Source of the DNA: a virus
Reading direction: 5' to 3' (one strand)
Virus record (IMG/VR): IMGVR_UViG_3300021378_000028
Span: 1-56,899 of that record
Length of the DNA: 56,899 nt
In this document: positions 55,649 through 56,899 of the stretch, piece after piece
How the letters are laid out: every line of letters begins with the position of its first letter
Position numbering within the stretch: position 1 is the first letter of the stretch
Notes under the pieces: model-generated
Told to the model about the DNA's origin: nothing
The model's database searches: none
The model's input: the letters and a program-made list of their open reading frames with translations, nothing else
Position numbers and translations under genes: made by a program

Positions 55649-56899
55649 TTACTGTCCTGCGCGGTACATACCGTAAAGTCCGGTGGCTAACCCGCCAGCC
55701 TGTGACATGAAACTTGGGCTCGGCGTAGAAGCCTGCGTGAAACTTGACTGACCAATCGGCATACCTTGGTAAATATCTGAGTAGAAACCAAGCTCCTGCA
55801 TCGGCTGTTGATACTGTTGATACTGGTTTGCGAACTGCGCGTCCAGAATTGCCTGCTGTTGCTGCTGCTCCTGACCACCGATGTTCATCAAAGTATTCAT
55901 ATCGTTTAGGTTCAGACCCTGTTGCGCCTCGCCAAGCTGCGCTTGCTGCATGCCCAAGGATCCTAGACCCTGACCAACACCCGCAATACCCGATCCCAAC
56001 TGTCCGTACTGACCAGCAATCGCGCCCATCTGACCTGCGCCCGCCAGTCCCATTTGACCGTACTGCTGACCCATCTGACCAACTTGAGCACCCAAACCTG
56101 CCGCCTGACCTGCGCCCTGCATACCCATCTGTGCGCCCTGCATGCCAAGTCCAGCACCTTGGCCCTGCGTTCCCGCCGCCATTTGTGCACCCGCCAGTCC
56201 CATTTGACCCGCGGATTGTGCGCCCTGCATTCCCATTTGTGCACCTTGCATCTGAGCCTGACCCGCTTGCTGTGCCGCGCCCATGCCCATCTGCGCTGAT
56301 TGCGCTCCCATGGCTCCGGCTTGACCCGCTGCCTGCATGCCCTGCCCAGTGCCAGCAAGATTAAGTTGTCCGCTCGTGGCACGGTTTGCTGCGGCCTGAC
56401 CAAGGCCCGCCAGCCCAAGCTGCGTAGCCTGTGCCGCGGTGTTCGCACCCGCTTGTGTACCTTGCATAGCCGCTTGTCCGGCTTGACCTGCTGCCGACAT
56501 ACCCGTCTGCGTAGCTTGCAAACCTGTGCCCGCACCCGCTTGACCAAGTTGACCCATAAGCCCTGCTGCTGATTGCTGCCGACCTTTGGCCGCTTCGTAT
56601 GCAGCTTGAGCTCGTTGAGACGCGCTCTCATATCCAGCCTGACGCATTCCCGCAGCAGTCTTAGCCTGCTGGTCTAACACGTTTCGACTAATCTCCGCGC
56701 CTTCAATACCCTGGCGCGAGCCACCAAAGGCCCCCGCACCAACGGCTGTTGCACCAAGTTGATTCTGTTGTTGTTGCCCAGCGCGAGCCACATCCGCCAT
56801 AGCGGCGTCAATCACCGACTGCTCGTATGGGTTCATGTAATCGCCAATAGCTGACGGATCAAACTCTGCCGCAGACCCTTGAAGGCCGGATATAGCAGC
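55649..56899 (-). CDS. Large Ala/Gly/Gln-rich virion protein, C-terminal part
   Basis: Continuation of the frame that starts at 1004 on the other side of the junction; the full product is about 707 aa. From residue ~310 on it is dominated by QAGxxGMQGAQMGMQGAxxAG-type repeats of about 11 residues, Ala/Gly/Gln/Met rich. The end SPSFMSQAGGLATGLYGMYR may be membrane-associated. Likely an internal virion protein. Its start is not in this window segment, and a Met at 56836 is internal. Confidence 0.85.
   Translation of the reverse strand, partial: AAISGLQGSAAEFDPSAIGDYMNPYEQSVIDAAMADVARAGQQQQNQLGATAVGAGAFGGSRQGIEGAEISRNVLDQQAKTAAGMRQAGYESASQRAQAAYEAAKGRQQSAAGLMGQLGQAGAGTGLQATQTGMSAAGQAGQAAMQGTQAGANTAAQATQLGLAGLGQAAANRATSGQLNLAGTGQGMQAAGQAGAMGAQSAQMGMGAAQQAGQAQMQGAQMGMQGAQSAGQMGLAGAQMAAGTQGQGAGLGMQGAQMGMQGAGQAAGLGAQVGQMGQQYGQMGLAGAGQMGAIAGQYGQLGSGIAGVGQGLGSLGMQQAQLGEAQQGLNLNDMNTLMNIGGQEQQQQQAILDAQFANQYQQYQQPMQELGFYSDIYQGMPIGQSSFTQASTPSPSFMSQAGGLATGLYGMYRAGQ
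56769..56899. repeat. Terminal overlap of circular assembly, right copy
   Basis: Direct copy of 1-131 (see left copy), one mismatch at 56895. It changes the encoded residue from Gly to Ala in the shared reading frame, so it could be a read-end error or population variant. Confidence 0.93.

Noticed and set aside
55744-56364. Plus-strand frame over the Ala/Gly/Gln virion protein
   Set aside because: Pro/Ala/Asp-rich shadow of a tandem repeat; no independent start signal.

Overview
The window is the complete genome of a tailed bacteriophage (class Caudoviricetes), opened at an arbitrary point of a circular assembly. The first 131 bases recur at the end (56769-56899) with one mismatch, and a long virion gene runs across the junction, so the unit length is about 56,768 bp. 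The gene set (large portal, terminase, phage capsid genes, uvMED-like tail fibre, SNF2 and UvrD-like helicases, archaeo-eukaryotic-type primase, family A DNA polymerase, 3-TM holin of the gene-transfer-agent type) resembles uncultured marine phages of Alphaproteobacteria. A podovirus is my best guess because no long tape-measure or sheath gene is visible. The host is not determined. I see no integrase, RNA polymerase, tRNA, rRNA or CRISPR array.

Structural arm (minus strand). One leftward block starts at 29941, runs to base 1, and continues through the junction from 56899 down to 49115, about 37 kb. In transcription order it holds: three low-complexity virion proteins, large terminase (24882-26348), portal (22055-24616), lysis genes (M15 endopeptidase, 3-TM holin and small membrane proteins, 19936-21877), a Cys-rich HiPIP-like protein, a GroES-like co-chaperonin, scaffold, major capsid protein with a TTCG-loop terminator after it, decoration-like proteins, small basic proteins, head-completion proteins, a repeat protein, a 1224-aa tail fibre, tail or tube proteins, and finally the large internal virion proteins (707, 794 and 1374 aa).

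Early and replication arm (plus strand, 30306-49121). It begins at a 364-bp divergent control region with a G-quadruplex motif and a 16-bp palindrome. Many small genes follow, separated by terminator-like hairpins and GCGCAGG repeat clusters. Then come a cytosine-5 DNA methyltransferase with a second gene nested inside it in another frame, a conserved phage gene with RAMP-like features, a 540-bp GGCGGTC periodic non-coding array, and regulators. The replication cassette is SSB-like protein, primase, AlpA-like regulator, UvrD-like helicase and DNA polymerase. Two minus-strand islands interrupt this arm: a PD-(D/E)XK resolvase with the small terminase (33181-34186), and an SNF2 helicase with a small partner (40252-41939).

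How it fits together. The plus arm supplies control, modification and replication. The primase and the SSB-like protein share a DIPF-type C-terminal tail. The minus arm packages and builds the particle and lyses the cell. The small terminase lies about 8 kb from the large one, and six TGTCATCA/TGATGACA boxes surround its start, which makes that site the leading candidate for a packaging or origin element.
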